The position numbers and the translations under genes are program-made. A DNA stretch of 64,000 nucleotides from Spinacia oleracea (taxonomy: Eukaryota; Streptophyta; Magnoliopsida; Caryophyllales; Amaranthaceae). The notes under the pieces are model-generated. The model was not told the DNA's origin. It was given only the letters and a program-made list of their open reading frames with translations, and ran no database searches. The stretch is taken from the NCBI RefSeq assembly GCF_020520425.1, contig NC_079490.1:118502715-118566714 (forward strand), given 5' to 3'. Each line of letters starts with the position of its first letter. The first letter of the stretch is position 1. Positions 43,217-57,500 of the stretch are shown piece by piece.

Positions 43217-45840
43217 CTCATTTTCAATGTGGTACCAACGTTCTTCTGCACACTTTTCCAGAAATTCGAAAGGAACCTAGAATCTCTATCTGATAAGATA
43301 TCCTTAGGAACTCCATGTAATCTCACTACATGTTTGATGTAAGCTTTGGCAAGTTGTTCCATTTTCCAGGTTTCTTTCATTGGTATGAACACTGCTGACT
43401 TAGTCAACCTATCGACCACTACCCAAATGGTGTCATTTCCACTTTTCGACTTGGGTAAACAAGTGACGAAGTCCATTGAGATACAGTCCCACTTCCAACT
43501 CGGAATTTCTAAAGGTTGGACCTTTCCCTGAGGTCTCCTATGCTCAATTTTAACCTTCTAACAAGTCAAACACCTTGCCACGAATTCAGCCACTTCGTTC
43601 TTCATCCTTGGCCACCAATAGACCTTTTTCAGATCCTTATACAACTTGTCACCTCCCGGGTGAACAGAATATGGCGTATTGTGACCTTCTCTCATCAACT
43701 TCTCCTTTAGTTCACTACACTTTTAAGGTACGCACCATCGTCCTTTATACCTCAAACTTCCATCCTCGTGGATCTTAAAATCAACCTCCTTTCCTTGCGA
43801 AATCTTCTCCTTGATCCGCTCTAACTTAACATCACCAGCCTGATCCTCCCTGATTTCATCAAATAGTGACGACTGGATGGTTAAAGCATTCATCATACTC
43901 TCAAGGCATTCTCCACTCACTATTTCTAGATTCAGTCGTTGCATGTCCTTACACAGCTCGTTAGCCACTACTAACACATTCACACCATGACTTGATTTCC
44001 TACTCAAGGCATCTGCGACTACATTGGCTTTTCCCTAATGGTACTGAATATCCAGATCATAGTCCTTGATCAATTCCAACCACCTTCGTTGGCGCATATT
44101 TAAGTCGTTCTGTGTGAAAATGTACTTCAAACTCTTATGATCCGTAAATATCCTACATTTCACACCATACAGATAGTGTCTCCATATCTTCAATGCAAAC
44201 ACTATGGGGGCTAACTCTAAATCATGGGTAGGGTAATTGGATTCATATGGCATCAACTACCTCGATGCATACGCAATCACTTTCCCGTTCAGCAACAACA
44301 CACACCCTAAACCATTCTTAGAGGCATCACTATACACATCATAAGTACCGCTCTCATTTGGCAAAGTTAACACTGGCGCGGTTGTCAATCGCGTCTTTAA
44401 GGCTTGGAACGCTTCCTCACACTGGTCATTCCATTCAAACTTCGCTTCTTTATTCATCAAGGTTGTCATTGGTTTGGCGATTCTAGAAAAGTCTTGCACA
44501 AAGCGTCTATAATAACCCGCTAAACCAAGAAAACTTCGAATATCGGTGACACTCTTAGGTGTAGGCCACTCACTGACAGCTTTTATCTTTGCAGGGTCCA
44601 CTGCAACTCCTTCCTTAGATACAAATGTCCTAAGAACGCGACTCTTTCTAGCCAGAATTCACACTTCGAGAATTTGGCATACAATTGATTGTCTCTAAGG
44701 GTACTCAACACTGACCTTAAGTGTTCCGCATGATCCTCCTCATTCTTAGAGTAGACCAGAATATCATCAATGAAAACCACTACAAACTTGTACAAGAATG
44801 CATGGAATACTCGGTTCATTAAGTCCATAGAGTTTGCAGGTGCATTGGTTAACCCAAAAGGCATAACAGTGAACTCATAATGACCGTATCTAGTCCTAAA
44901 TGCAGTCTTTGGTATATCGTGCTCTGCGATTCTCAACTGATGATAACCTGACCTCAAGCCAATCTTTGAAAACATTCCTGCTCCTTTCAACTGGTCAAAT
45001 AGATCATCTATCCTAGGCAAAAGATACTTATTCTTGATTGTGACCTTATTGAGTTCCCTGTAGTCTATACAGAGTCTCATGCTACCGTCCTTCTTCTTCA
45101 CAAACAAGACTGGCGCTCCCCAAGGCGATGCACTTGGTCTAATATAACCTTTCTCTAGAAATTCCTCAAGTTGACCTTTCAACTCACTCATTTCTGCTGG
45201 AGCCATTCGGTATGGGGCTTTTGAGATAGGTGCAGTTCCTGGTGCTAAATCTATGGTAAAATCGATTGGTTGGCTGGGCGGCATTCCCGGGATCTCCTCC
45301 GGAAACACGTGCAAGAATTCACTCACCACTGCAATATCCCCTGGTTGCTCTTTCATTACATGGTCTAGGTCTCTCACATTGCATAAGAAGAAAGGGTTCC
45401 CTTTGTGTATTAATTTCACGAGCTCTATTGCCGTGACGATTCCTACACTCCTAGGCTTCCCAAAACGGTGATACGATACCACCTTTCCTAGACTAGACTT
45501 CAAGTGAATCTTCTGCTTCTCACAATCAATCTTAGCTTTAAACATGGACAACCAGTCCATTCCCAAAATCACATCTAAATCTCCTAACTCAAACTCAATT
45601 AGGCTAGACAAGAATATGGTATTGGCTATGGTTAAAAGTACATTCCTATGGATCTTAGTGCATTTCACGATCTCACCTGTTGGTATCACTATGGGTACTT
45701 CTATTTCTTCGGGTTCCTTCAGTTCTAACTTCTCTAAGATACCCTTTGATATAAACGAGTAAGTTGCACCAAAATCAAATAGTACTTTAACTAAAACGGA
45801 GTTAATAGAAAAAGTACCAGCTATGACGTCAGACGAGTTT
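43217..45840 (-). pseudogene. Unit 1 protease, RT, RNase H and integrase N-terminal part
   Basis: Minus strand from about 45840. The protease motif is DFGAT (45763-45777) where the family has DSGAT. RT (about 45200-44680) keeps FIDDILVYS, but motif A reads [12 protein letters not shown] at about 44940-44970, with Gly in place of the catalytic Asp. RNase H follows with a frameshift near 44590 and an in-frame stop near 44257 ([26 protein letters not shown]). Next are ADALSRKSS, the integrase zinc finger (C..C at 43570) with a stop just after it, and the integrase core to the SDRD box, where CACTA-2 interrupts. There is an extra stop near 43722 that unit 2 lacks. It is inactive. Confidence 0.88.
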
Positions 45841-45864
45841 GGGCTTCCTGCCTAGTGATCACAT

Positions 45865-47028
45865 TCAGCTTCCCTTGGGCAACTCCCTTGTTATAGCCAC
45901 TTCCATTGGCATTTCCATTGGCATTTCGGTTCCCATTTGGTTGATAGTTCCTTCCGGGTTTTCCATTACCCTGGCCACTATTGCCATTATTTCCACTCTG
46001 GTTACCCCTTTGGTTTCCACCATTATTTCCTCCATTCCGATTTTGGTTATTCCTGTTGTTATTCTGGCGGTTGCCTTGGTTACCTTGGTTGGGTTTCCCA
46101 TTCTTGGCCCAACACTCAAATTCTCTATGGCCTTGCTTCTCACAAAACCTACAGACAACTTGGTTTCCATTACAGTCTCGACCTGGCTGATTAGTATGGC
46201 AACGTCTACACTCATAGACTCTCGTTCCATTCCCCGCAGACTAATTCTTATCTCCATTGTTATTGTGGAAGTTGTTCCTATTTCCACCATGGTTTCCCTT
46301 GAACTGGAAATGGTTGTTTCCCTTGTTTTTATTAAAATTCCCTTGATTCTGCTGACCACCACCTTGGTTTTGGTTGCCAACATCCTTGCTCTTTTCACCA
46401 ATCCCATTCTTTCTTTGCTGCAGGCCATACAGATGGGCAGCTTTCCATATAGGGTGTCAAGAGAGGTAAAGGTCTCTCCCGCAAGCATTAGTTGCAAGTC
46501 CATACTCAATCCACTCTCAAATCTCTGGGCTCTAAGCTCCTCCGTTGCTACCACTTCCGGTGCAAACCTAGACAACTCGATGAACTTCGAATAATACTCT
46601 GTTACAGACATACCATCCATTTTCAACTCGATGAACTCTTGAGCTTTCTGCTTCTTCAGATATGGTGGGTAAAACTTGTTTCTTAAGGCTACCTTGATTG
46701 ATTCCCATCCAAATCCAGGTGTAGCTCTCAAAGCATTCTCACATCTTTGCCACAATAGATCGGCTTCTCCCCTAAGGTAATAACCAGCACTATTAACCCT
46801 AAGGTTCTCTGGGCAATTGACAGCTACGATAAGCTTATCGAACTCCCTTAGCCAGTTCTCAAGTACGGTTGGGTATATCTCCCCTTGGTACAAAGGAGGC
46901 TTACTTTGGGCCACCTTCTTAAACATCTCACCAGCTGGATCAATTCCCTGGTTATTCCTATTCTGTGCTAAGTTCTGCACGACTTCAGCCAGTTGCCTGA
47001 CCACGTCAGCAATTCCTTGGGTAGTCAT
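45865..47028 (-). pseudogene. Unit 1 gag, frameshifted
   Basis: Minus-strand ATG at 47028 (MTTQGIADVVRQLAEVVQNL). A retrotransposon gag domain covers residues 50-200 (PTVLENWLREFDKLI, GWESIKVALRNKFYPPYL, MSVTEYYSKFIELSRF). After about residue 205 the frame becomes Met/Thr/Glu-rich and unlike a protein, because the true frame has shifted. In that shifted frame an Asn/Gly-rich linker and a CCHC zinc knuckle (CRFCEKQGHREFEC, about 46110-46152) can be read. A preceding Cys cluster (CRRCHTNQPGRDC) lies near 46190. It is typical Tekay-type Gag, now broken. Confidence 0.88.
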
Positions 47029-47485
47029 TTCCCTTCTCCTGAATAAAACAAAAGACTAACTTTAACAACTAAGGTTGGACACTGCCTTACTAACACATTG
47101 CACTAGCTAGTCATTCAATTGGTGCACATACACAAAAATTTCGGACCCTAGGCCGGATAGGCGCCTGTTTGTGGGCCGCTTTTCCCCTTAGTCCGCATCA
47201 CAAAGTTCAAGTGGTGAAAGATTGAACCACCTTGCAAGTAAAATTTTATTGAAGAAATGCACAAAATTCCTTTTGCGATAATCGCTCAAAGATAGTATAG
47301 ACTTAGAATTAAGGATATAAGAAGGAATTCTAGATTTTATTACTTCAATGGAAAAAATGATACATCCTTTGGATCGTACTTTATTCGGAAAGCCACAAAA
47401 CTGAACTACTAAAACCATAAATAGTAGTGCACTACTTTATTGCTTCACTAAATCTAGGCAATAGCTATTACAAAAGCTTAAAATG
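47029..47485. other. Spacer between upstream ORF and gag of unit 1
   Basis: No clear gene. A 76-codon minus-strand frame (47418 to 47188) has no domain. It may act as the gag leader. Confidence 0.4.
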
Positions 47486-48133
47486 CTACTCAACTATCCA
47501 GCCACCCTTACAAACAGGTGAAGAGGGCTCATGGTCTTCAAAATCATCAAAGTCTTCCTCTGGATCAGACTCATACTCCATATCCTCATTGTTTTGCTGT
47601 AACACACTGTTTACCTCATCATTGTCGACTTCAGGCTCAATTTATGTGTCACTGGAGATCTCAATAGTGGGTTCAAGAATGATAGGGTTAGGGTTCTCAA
47701 TCTCAACAACATCATCATCACTGTCCTCATCCATCTGAGTCTCTGTATCATGATATACTCCTACATTGTGAACACTCGACACCATCTTGCCATCCACAAA
47801 ATATTCCTCCGCTAACTCTATAACTGTAGTCATAATCTCCAAATCATATCTCCATCTACCATCTGGAGTACCATACTTGTAATAATTAGGAATACCATTC
47901 TCCATATGCATATCCCGAAATCGGTTCTTAAGCTCTATGTATGGGTTCTTGGAAGGTAAGCAATGAATAACCATCTCTGCCATAACATCTTTCTTTCTCA
48001 ACTCAGGTAGGTTCTTCGCTGAAGCAAAGTAATTGCAGGCAAACTCAATCTTCTTGACATAAATGTGTGGGGTCTCACAGTCTAGCTTCTCTAGGTTTCC
48101 TAGATTTGCGTCTTTGAAATCAACATCTTCATC
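47486..48133 (-). pseudogene. Upstream acidic ORF before gag in unit 1
   Basis: Minus-strand reading frame of about 215 codons from a TTTCAG acceptor at 48134-48136 to a stop at 47486, broken once by TAA at 47642. It begins DEDVDFKDANLGNLEKLDC, includes KKDVMAEMVIHCLPSKNPYI and RWRYDLEIMTTVIELAEEYF. It ends in a strongly acidic part (DEDSDDDVVEIENP; DPEEDFDDFEDHEP). It lies between the primer site and gag, where simple Ty3/gypsy elements have only a leader. No domain is recognised. The 3' splice-like start suggests a spliced leader exon upstream, which I could not place. Confidence 0.5.
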
Positions 48134-49084
<951 letters not shown>

Positions 49085-49102
49085 CTAAGCTCTAGTATAC
49101 CA
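49085..49102 (-). other. Degenerate primer binding site of unit 1
   Basis: On the minus strand TGGTATACTAGAGCTTAG starts three bases from the LTR border. It resembles the initiator tRNA-Met site TGGTATCAGAGC with a small insertion. Confidence 0.6.
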
Positions 49103-49105
49103 CTT

Positions 49106-52100
49106 TGTAACACCCTAATAATTCCTTGCTTTTTATAAAACATTTTCCGACTTAAAACACAGGAATTACCAAGATATTACCGCCACCGTGATAACGGCTA
49201 AGGCTATTTACCAGAATTACGTAGCGGAAATAATTAACTTTCAACACATTAAATAAATAGTTAATGGTCATTAAAACAAGTTGGAACCGTTGAGGCCCAA
49301 ACTAAAACAAACCGTTTGAAATCCATTAACTGAAAATAGTAGTATTAGTCATGACTATAAATAGAAATAGAGTTTATAAATTACGGAAGCATAAAACTCT
49401 CAACTCGAATCCCATGATAACTTCTCCCGCAAGTTATCTCTACAAACCTGCTTTATTGAAAATCTACTCCCCAACAACGCAATTGCAATTGATGGATCAT
49501 CATAGGGTCATTAAGGCGAAGGCCGTGACCAGAAGACTTGAAGCACGAAGTCCGCGAAAGCTGAGTACGGACAAGCTAGAATAACATTCTATCCTAACAT
49601 GCTTCACTCGACAATTAAGTAATCCACATGCAAAAGCCATAAAATAAACAAGTAAACATGGAGACAAGACTCGACACGAGACACGACTCTTGACTCACAG
49701 TTTAATATAAAGTAGCTTTGAATGGGTAAAGCAAGGTATCCTCAAAAGGAAAGAAAAGGGTGATGGGAGCCAACCATACACCAAAATAAGTCGGGCTACT
49801 ACCGACAGTCGGGCCATACCGACAGTCGGGCCATACCGACAGTAATTCCAATGCACAACGGCATAAAAGAGAATGAAACAACGTCTTGTATCATTCTAGG
49901 AGTACAAGTTTTCCGGCAAGACTTCCACCATTGTTCATACTCAAGGTATATACGTTCCAAGAGTTTTGAAGCTCTTTGGGTTACACTTTACGTTAATTAG
50001 TTTATTATGTTCAAGGCGACTCAAGACACAACATACAAGCAATTGAACAATTAAACAATTCAACAATGACTCTTTAATATTTTACTTCTTTAGGACTTGT
50101 GATCAAACAAGACTCAAGTGAAATTACTCCCATTGTTCCTTCTCAAAAACACTGTTTGAGATAACCCGACATTGCCTATTAACAAGCGGGGTGTGCCATT
50201 AGCACGAATTGTCCTTAATTCAATTCACATAGACTCTCTAACATATTCTACCCCTTTGGTAGAATATATATTGCTCACTGGCAATATTCGACTGGCTCAA
50301 TAATTATGCTAGACATCCTGTACTATAGCATAATAACGATAACAACTTGCATGCGCAATACTCATACATGCAAACCAACTTGAACAACATGCTTGACATA
50401 ATTTAACGATTATAAAAGTCCATAACATGATAGTTCAATGGAATCTATAAAGCATAATTCAATTCATAACATGCTCGTTCACATAGATTCAACAATAATA
50501 ATAACATGCTCGTTCTCAACATTAAACATGAATTCATAATAACATAATCATTCCCAATCATTAAACATGAATTCATAGCATATAAGTTCACATGATTCGC
50601 ATTCAATACACTTCACAAAGTCCTCAAGGGATGGATGGTCACCCTAGTCTTGTACGTGAAGGAAATAATGCCCTTGGTCCAAGTATGCATTTAATGGTAA
50701 GTCTAATAAATGCGGTTCAGTATTAATTGACAAGTTAATAATTCAGTGAGATCAAGTGAGCTGAATGCCTAGCTACAGGCCGCTTCAGTTCAAGTGGAAT
50801 TAATGATATTGATCCACAGGTTACTCTTGACTAAACCCGTAGGGTCACACAAATAGTACGTAAACGGATCAAGTATTTAATGGCATTAAATACTCCATCT
50901 ATGGATATTCGGAATCGACGGATCTTGGTTTCAGTGGGAGCTGAGATCGTCAAAGGCAAGCAAATGAATACTCCGGAAACGATGATATTGCCGGAAACGG
51001 AAATATGGATCGTATCGGAAATATAAATATTATCCAAGTCGTAGATGTTGCCGGAAACGGAAACATGGTACGTATCGGAAAATATTATCGGAAATGGAAA
51101 TATTGTCGGAATCGGAATTATTGCCGGAAACGGAAATATTGTCAGAATCGGAAATATTATCGAAATCGGAAAATAATTCCGGAAACGGAAATATTAAATA
51201 TTTGTTCGAAACGGAAATTAATTCCGGAATCGGAAATATTAAATATTGTTCATATCGGAAATGAATTCCGGAATCGAGAATTTGATCGGAAGCGTATCGT
51301 ACGAATTAGCATCAAACGAGGCCTGCCAGACGAAGGCCTAGCACAAAGCCGGGCCATCGCCCAGCAAGCCAAAGCGCAACAAACACACACCAAGCCTCGA
51401 CCAGGCCCAGCGCGAAGCCAAGGCCCAGCCAAGGCTTGGGCGCGCATGCGGAGCAAAGGGGCTGCGACGACTTGGGCCTTGCGCTGTGCGCTCGGCGTGG
51501 GCCGTAAGGCCTGCGTGTGGGCGTGCGGTGCTTGTGCGCCACTCGTGTGTGTGTTACTCGAATCCTAAAGCTACCGGGATTCGTCATATGATTAAATCTA
51601 ATCCTAATAGATAAAGTTTATTTAAATAGAGTCCTAGCAGGATTCTAATTAAATAAATTTGTATTCTAATAGGATTATAAGTCCTTTCCACAAATTCTAT
51701 AAATAGGTGCCTAGGGTCACATATTTATATACAACATTGAAGTATTCAAAGGTAAGATTTTGAAGCAAAAATCAGCCAAACACTTGCAACCTATTTAGCC
51801 GAAATTCTTAGAACCTTAAGGGCAATTCTAGTTGGTCAAGCTTAAGGCGGATCCGGACGTTCTGTGGACTATCTACGGAGGGACGACACTTGGAGTACTA
51901 AAGACTTGTTTTTGTTCGGTTCGGGCGCAGCTAGGGGGGGCACGCTACAAAGTGTATGCACCTAAATTATGCTAAATGATTATGTGTAAATCATATGTTT
52001 CCTGGCATTAAGGTTTTTTCGCATGATTTATGTTTTGTCATATGTATCATAACCTAACAGTATGTACCTGGAATACCTAAGTACGGGGGCCACTGTGCGA

Positions 52101-53431
52101 ATCACGACTCACTAGAAATCAACTCCTATAAAACAAAATAAGAGAACTAAATTATTATCCATGTTTACTAAATTTCCAGCAACTATTTAAGAAACTAAAA
52201 CCCTTAGTTTAATTGAAAATCATTCATTAATTGGTAATTTAATAGTCTCAAATAGTCAACTCAAGTCCTAGCATAAAAACATTGACTTTTTCGCTTTAAA
52301 ACCCTTAAAAACCAACTTTTTAAAGCTCATAAACATTCTGAAAATTTTGATTGATTCCCATAATTTAAATTGACATTAAATTATGTAAATCAATTGCTTA
52401 ATTAATTTGAAACCAAAACCCTAGCAATAGTTTAATCCGAAAACATGTTTTGACTTCAAAAATCCACACTTTATAACATATAAAATCTGAAAATCATAAT
52501 TTAAATCATCAAAACCAATCTCTTTAATTAAAACACAATACTAACCCAATACGGTGTTTATAACCGTTTTAACTAATCCAAACAATCCAATAATTAAATT
52601 TAATCACAATAATTAAATCAATTTAAAACTGAAAATTAATATTTTTGAAAACATAATTTGATTGGCCCAATTCAACAACACACACGCACACAACAATTAA
52701 TTGTTTTATGTGCGTGTGCGTCGAACAATCAACGCAACAACACAACAACACACCCACACGCACCGCAGCAGTGCAGCGCGCAGCGAGGGGCGACGAGAGG
52801 GACACACGCGAGTGCTCGACGAGGGCAACAGCAGCAGCAACAGCACGAGGCTGGGCTGCGGGCTGCGAGGTGAAGCGAGGCCGGAGCAGAGCACGCGGCT
52901 GCGAGGCGAGGCGGGGCGGGGCACGGCACGGCACGCGGGCAAGCCACAAGCCAAGCAACACGTTGCTTGGGGCCGAAGGCAAGGACGGGTGAGAGGGGTG
53001 TGCCGCAAGGAGAGGAAAAGAGGAGAGAGAGAGATTTCTGAATTTTTAATTTTGGGGGTTTGATATGAGGTCTATTTATAGGTTTTCTCTCCCTTGTGGG
53101 CTAGGTTAGGGTAATTTTGAGTTGGGCTTGCTTTCGGGCTTTGTTCATTAAATTCCTTGCAAGCTTTGTTGGGTTTAATTAATACAAAACGACCGGGCTT
53201 TAAGTTTATTAAATTCGTTTTTGAAATACGACCCAACAATTCCCGATTAAATAAATTCCTTGAATTTATTTAATAAAAATACGGTTTTTGAAATAATTAA
53301 TATTTAAATTAATTAAAAATAAAAGTGCATTTAATTCTCATTAAATGAAATTAATTTGTAAAAATACAACGAAATGCTTTATAAACATAATAAAATATAT
53401 TTATAATAATAGAAAAATACGAGGTATTACA
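49106..53431 (-). repeat. Middle LTR of the Tekay-like array
   Basis: 4326 bp. It is shared between the two units: 5' LTR for the internal region to its left and 3' LTR for the one to its right (minus-strand sense). It holds the 357-bp segment missing in the left LTR, a Copia-type solo LTR at the same position, and a TATA box at 53073-53080. Otherwise it is nearly identical to the left LTR by eye. Confidence 0.85.
50657..52059 (+). mobile_element. Copia-type solo LTR nested in the middle Tekay-like LTR
   Basis: 1403 bp, the same length and position as 32625-34027, with the same flanking GTACG and GTATG. It keeps CTATAAATAGG near 51701, where the left copy has CTGTAAATAGG. It was therefore copied together with its host LTR and was not a separate insertion. 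Confidence 0.7.
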
Positions 53432-53713
53432 GTCTACCCTCCTTAAAAGAAGTTTCGTCCCGAAACTTGGGCACGGAAATCACAATTTTAAAACTAAACT
53501 TGAGACTATTTTGAGACTTTAGTGCGTTTTATTTGCAAAAAGTTTTAGTTGATGTACTCTTTAAGTAATTCAACATGACAATAAACAGTGAAGCTTCACT
53601 GGAAACAACAATTCAAGCATATCCTTAAGGGTAAATTGGGCAAATAAGGTAAAAAGCGCGAAATTCTACCGCACTCTACCCCCCTTAAAGAAAACGAGTT
53701 ACGGCCCCGTAAC

Positions 53714-54498
53714 TCAACTAACCTCGGGAAAAAGCTCGGGATATTTCTTTCTCATTTCCTCCTCCGCTTCCCAGGTAGCTTCCTCAGACTCTTGGTTAGA
53801 CCACAACACTTTTACGATCTTAACATCCTTAGTTCGAGTGCTACTTGCTATGAAGTATCTTGACAGGTCTTTCCTCAAAGGTCAAACTTTTGTCTAACTC
53901 TATGGTCTCCGGTTGCAGTACATGAGACTTATCCGGGACATACTTCCTCAATTGGGACACATGAAACACATTATGCACTCTATGCAAATCCATGGGCAAG
54001 GCTAGTCTATACGCTACCTTCCCTATCCGTTCTAAGATCTCATATGGGCCTATATATTTTGGGCTAAGCTTTCCCTTTTTCCCAAATCTCATTACTCCTT
54101 TCATTGGTGAAACCTTTAACAACACTTTGTCACCTACTTAGAACTCTTCATCCCTACGCTTTAAATCTGCGTAGCTCTTTTGGCGATCTTGCGCGGCTTG
54201 GATTTTGGATTGAATAGTCCTAACCTGATTCATAGTGTCCTCTATCAATTGGGGACCTAGTACAACGGTTTCACTAATGTCACTCCAACATAGTGGACTT
54301 CTACATTTCCGTCCATACAGGGCTTCGAATGGTGCCATTCCAATACTGGCATGATAGCTATTGTTGTATGAAAACTCAATTAGATCTAGGCTATCTTCCC
54401 ATCCTCCTTGGAAATCAATCACATAAGCTCTTAGCGTATCTTCTAGGGTTTGAATAGTCCTTTCGGTTTGTCCATCCGTGGCTGGGTGGAATGTTGTA
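53714..54498 (-). pseudogene. Unit 2 integrase C-terminal part and chromodomain
   Basis: Same content as 35680-36464. Here HNVFHVS is followed by Gln and reads on through LRKYVPDKS, but an in-frame stop lies near 54135 (just after the RRDEEF segment). A frameshift again precedes the chromodomain. The stops differ from those of unit 1, so each copy decayed partly on its own after duplication. Confidence 0.83.
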
Positions 54499-54501
54499 CT
54501 C

Positions 54502-57500
54502 CACTAGTAGAAAAAACCTCAAGTACTTTGAGCCAAGTGCTTGGGTTTTAGAGAAACCCCAAGCACTTAATTGAACCTTAAAAAAAGTTTGAGTAAGTGC
54601 TTGGGGTTTTTAATTCACCCAAGCACAAAATTAAAAATTTTACAAGTGCTTGGAGTTTACTATTCACCCCAAGCACTTAAACCACCTTTTCACTACATCA
54701 ATTAGGTTTATTTGCAAAAAAAACTTTCCCCAATTCCAATTTTCATTTCCCCGCCCATTCTCAAACTACGTTCTGCGTTGCTGCGTTTCTTCCCCAACCT
54801 TCTCACCTGCACTTCTTCACCAGACCTTCTCACCAACGTTTCTTCCTCCAACACCGCCCACCCCAAAAGCACCACCATGTCGTGGCTGTCATATTCCCTC
54901 CCCCCCACCACTCGCGTTTCTCCTCCCTGTGTGACTGAAGCCGACTCCCGTATTGATGGAATCCCCGGTCTTTCTCCGACTCGCAGACTTCTGGAAGACG
55001 CCCTGCAACCACCTCGTCTCCTCTCCTGCGCGCACTTCTGCCGTCTCTAGCTCTCCTCCCACCGGCCACCGCTAGGTTATTTCTGCAATTTTGTTATTTC
55101 TCACCATTTTTGTTTATTGTGGCCTGTAAATTTGATAATTATCGCTCAAAAGTATCAATCAATGAATTAACAGCCAGTTAATTCTGTAAATTCACCGTTG
55201 ATTTTATTAAAAACTTTGTAATTTTGGTAAATTAGTTTATATGTTATGTTCCATGTGTGGAGTTGATCCTGAAATTGCAGTTTGACAATTGAATTTCAGT
55301 CTGAAATGGGAGTTTTACATGCAGTTTTGGTAAATTGCAGTTTTACAATGCAATATTTTTGCTAAGTGCTTGTTTTCTTTGGTTTAGTGCTTGTTTAATA
55401 TTTACGATTGGGAGAAGGCTAGATGTAATGATGATTGTAGGCATATTTTGATTAGCTAAGTGCTTGTTTGCTCCCCTTGTTTGTGAAGTGTTTTTGTTTT
55501 GCTGGTTTTTAGGCCGAGTTCAGCTTATTATGATATATGCAGGGGATATCTTTTGCTCTTGCAGTCTGTTGATGTCTGTTTGCAGCAGTTGTTGCGTGTT
55601 TCTGCTGCTCAGTACTGTCCTTCTGTTGCTGGGTTTAGGCTGTCATGTTGTTGCGGAGTTCTTTGCTAGCTGCAGTTCTGCTGTTTGCAGTTTCTTATTC
55701 AACTGCAGTTTGGTGTTGTGCCAATAACTGGCAGTTTGGTGTTCTGTTTGGTCGGGTTGTGGGCTGTGCACCCTGTCCATTTGTTTTTTTGTTTCTTTGT
55801 TTCGAATTCGGGTAGAATTAGGATAAATTTAGTTCGCTATTCTACCTAAAAAGAAAAAGTTACTTTTATTGCCATTTTTTTTTTATTATTTTATACGTTT
55901 TCTTAGTTACAATATTTTTATTTTTTGGTTATTCTAAGCTTTGGCTATCACTAGTTATTTTTATTTAAGAAAAAATCCTTTCATTTGGGATCTCTTTAAT
56001 TCTCCTCAAAGTATATTTTCGAAATATCATTTTTTATACTCTTACTTGTTGACAATGAAAGAAATTAATGCTGAAAATTTAACTCAATAAGTGTAAAACT
56101 TGAAACATGGAAATTAATAGAAAGCAGAAAAAAGTGAATAATTTGCAAGTAATAAGTAAGGTACTTTAGGCCATATTTGGTTCAACTTACTATATTTTGT
56201 TTAACTATTTTATTCTAGCTTATCAGAAAATTTATCCAAAATTATTTGCACTTATCTAAATTTATTTTGTCTAGAATAAGTAGAATAAGTTCTTGTAAAA
56301 AAATGTGCTAATTAATGTGCTAATATTTATGATTGATTTTGTAGCGGTACGATTCAACTTGGAGCTAGCGAGGAGTGTAGCGATCGAAATTAGTATCCCC
56401 CGTTGATATTGTTATGTATTTCTAATATTTCATTACTTCTCTCTCTATTTAGTCTAGGTACAATATTTGCATACACGTGGTATTGTAAGGTTTTTGATGG
56501 AAATGATCTAGTTAATTTGTTATATATAATAGAAGTTAATGCATAATTATCATCATATTTTCCTATATACATGTTCAAGACTTATTCATTAGGAGTAAGT
56601 CTTGAATAGTCCCCGGTTGGGACTGTTCTTAAGCGGTGAATGAGTAACACAATATGTCCTATAATGGTCAAACGGGCCTCAAATGTGCTTAACTTTACCA
56701 AATTAGTTGAGAATGAGTCTTAGCAACCTAATCCTAATTATATTAAACGTGTAAAGGATGTAAAATACTTATTTAGGTTCGTTAGTTAAGAGTTGGGAGC
56801 GAAAACGCCCATTATAGTAAAAATATGTCCTATAATGGCCAAACGAGCCTTAAACGTGCATAAGTTGACCAAGTAGTTGATAATGAGTATTATCAACCTA
56901 ATACTAAGTACATTAAACGTGTACATGTTTTAGAATACTTATTTAGGTTCATTAGTTAAGAGTTTGAACCGAAAACGACCATTTCAGTCAAAATATGACA
57001 TATAACGATCAAACGAGCCTTAAATTGCATAACATGACCAAAGTAGTTGATAATAAGTCTTATAATCCTAATATTAAGTATACTAAACATGTAAAGGTTT
57101 TAGAATACTTATTTAGGTTCATTAGTTAAGAGTTGGAACCGAAAATGACCGTTTTAGTCAAAATATGTCATAAAACGATCAAACGGGCCTTAAATTGCAT
57201 AACTTGACCAATGTAGATGAGAATGAGTCTTATCATCCTAATATTAAGTATATTAAACATTTAAAGGGCTTAGAACACCTATTAGCTTCATTAGTTGAGA
57301 GTTGGGAGTGAAAACAACCATTATAGTTAAAATATGTCCTATAACAGTCAAACGAGTCTCAAATGTGCATAACTTGACCAAAGTAGATGAGAATGAGTTT
57401 TAGCAATCTAATACTAATTATATTAAACGTGTAAAGGGTTTAAAATATTTATTTCGGTTCATTAGTTAGGAGTTGGGAGCGAAAACGCCCATTATTGTGA

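Noticed and set aside
45839..46594. 251-codon plus-strand hydrophobic frame
   Set aside because: It is the antisense shadow of the Asn/Gly-rich gag linker of unit 1.
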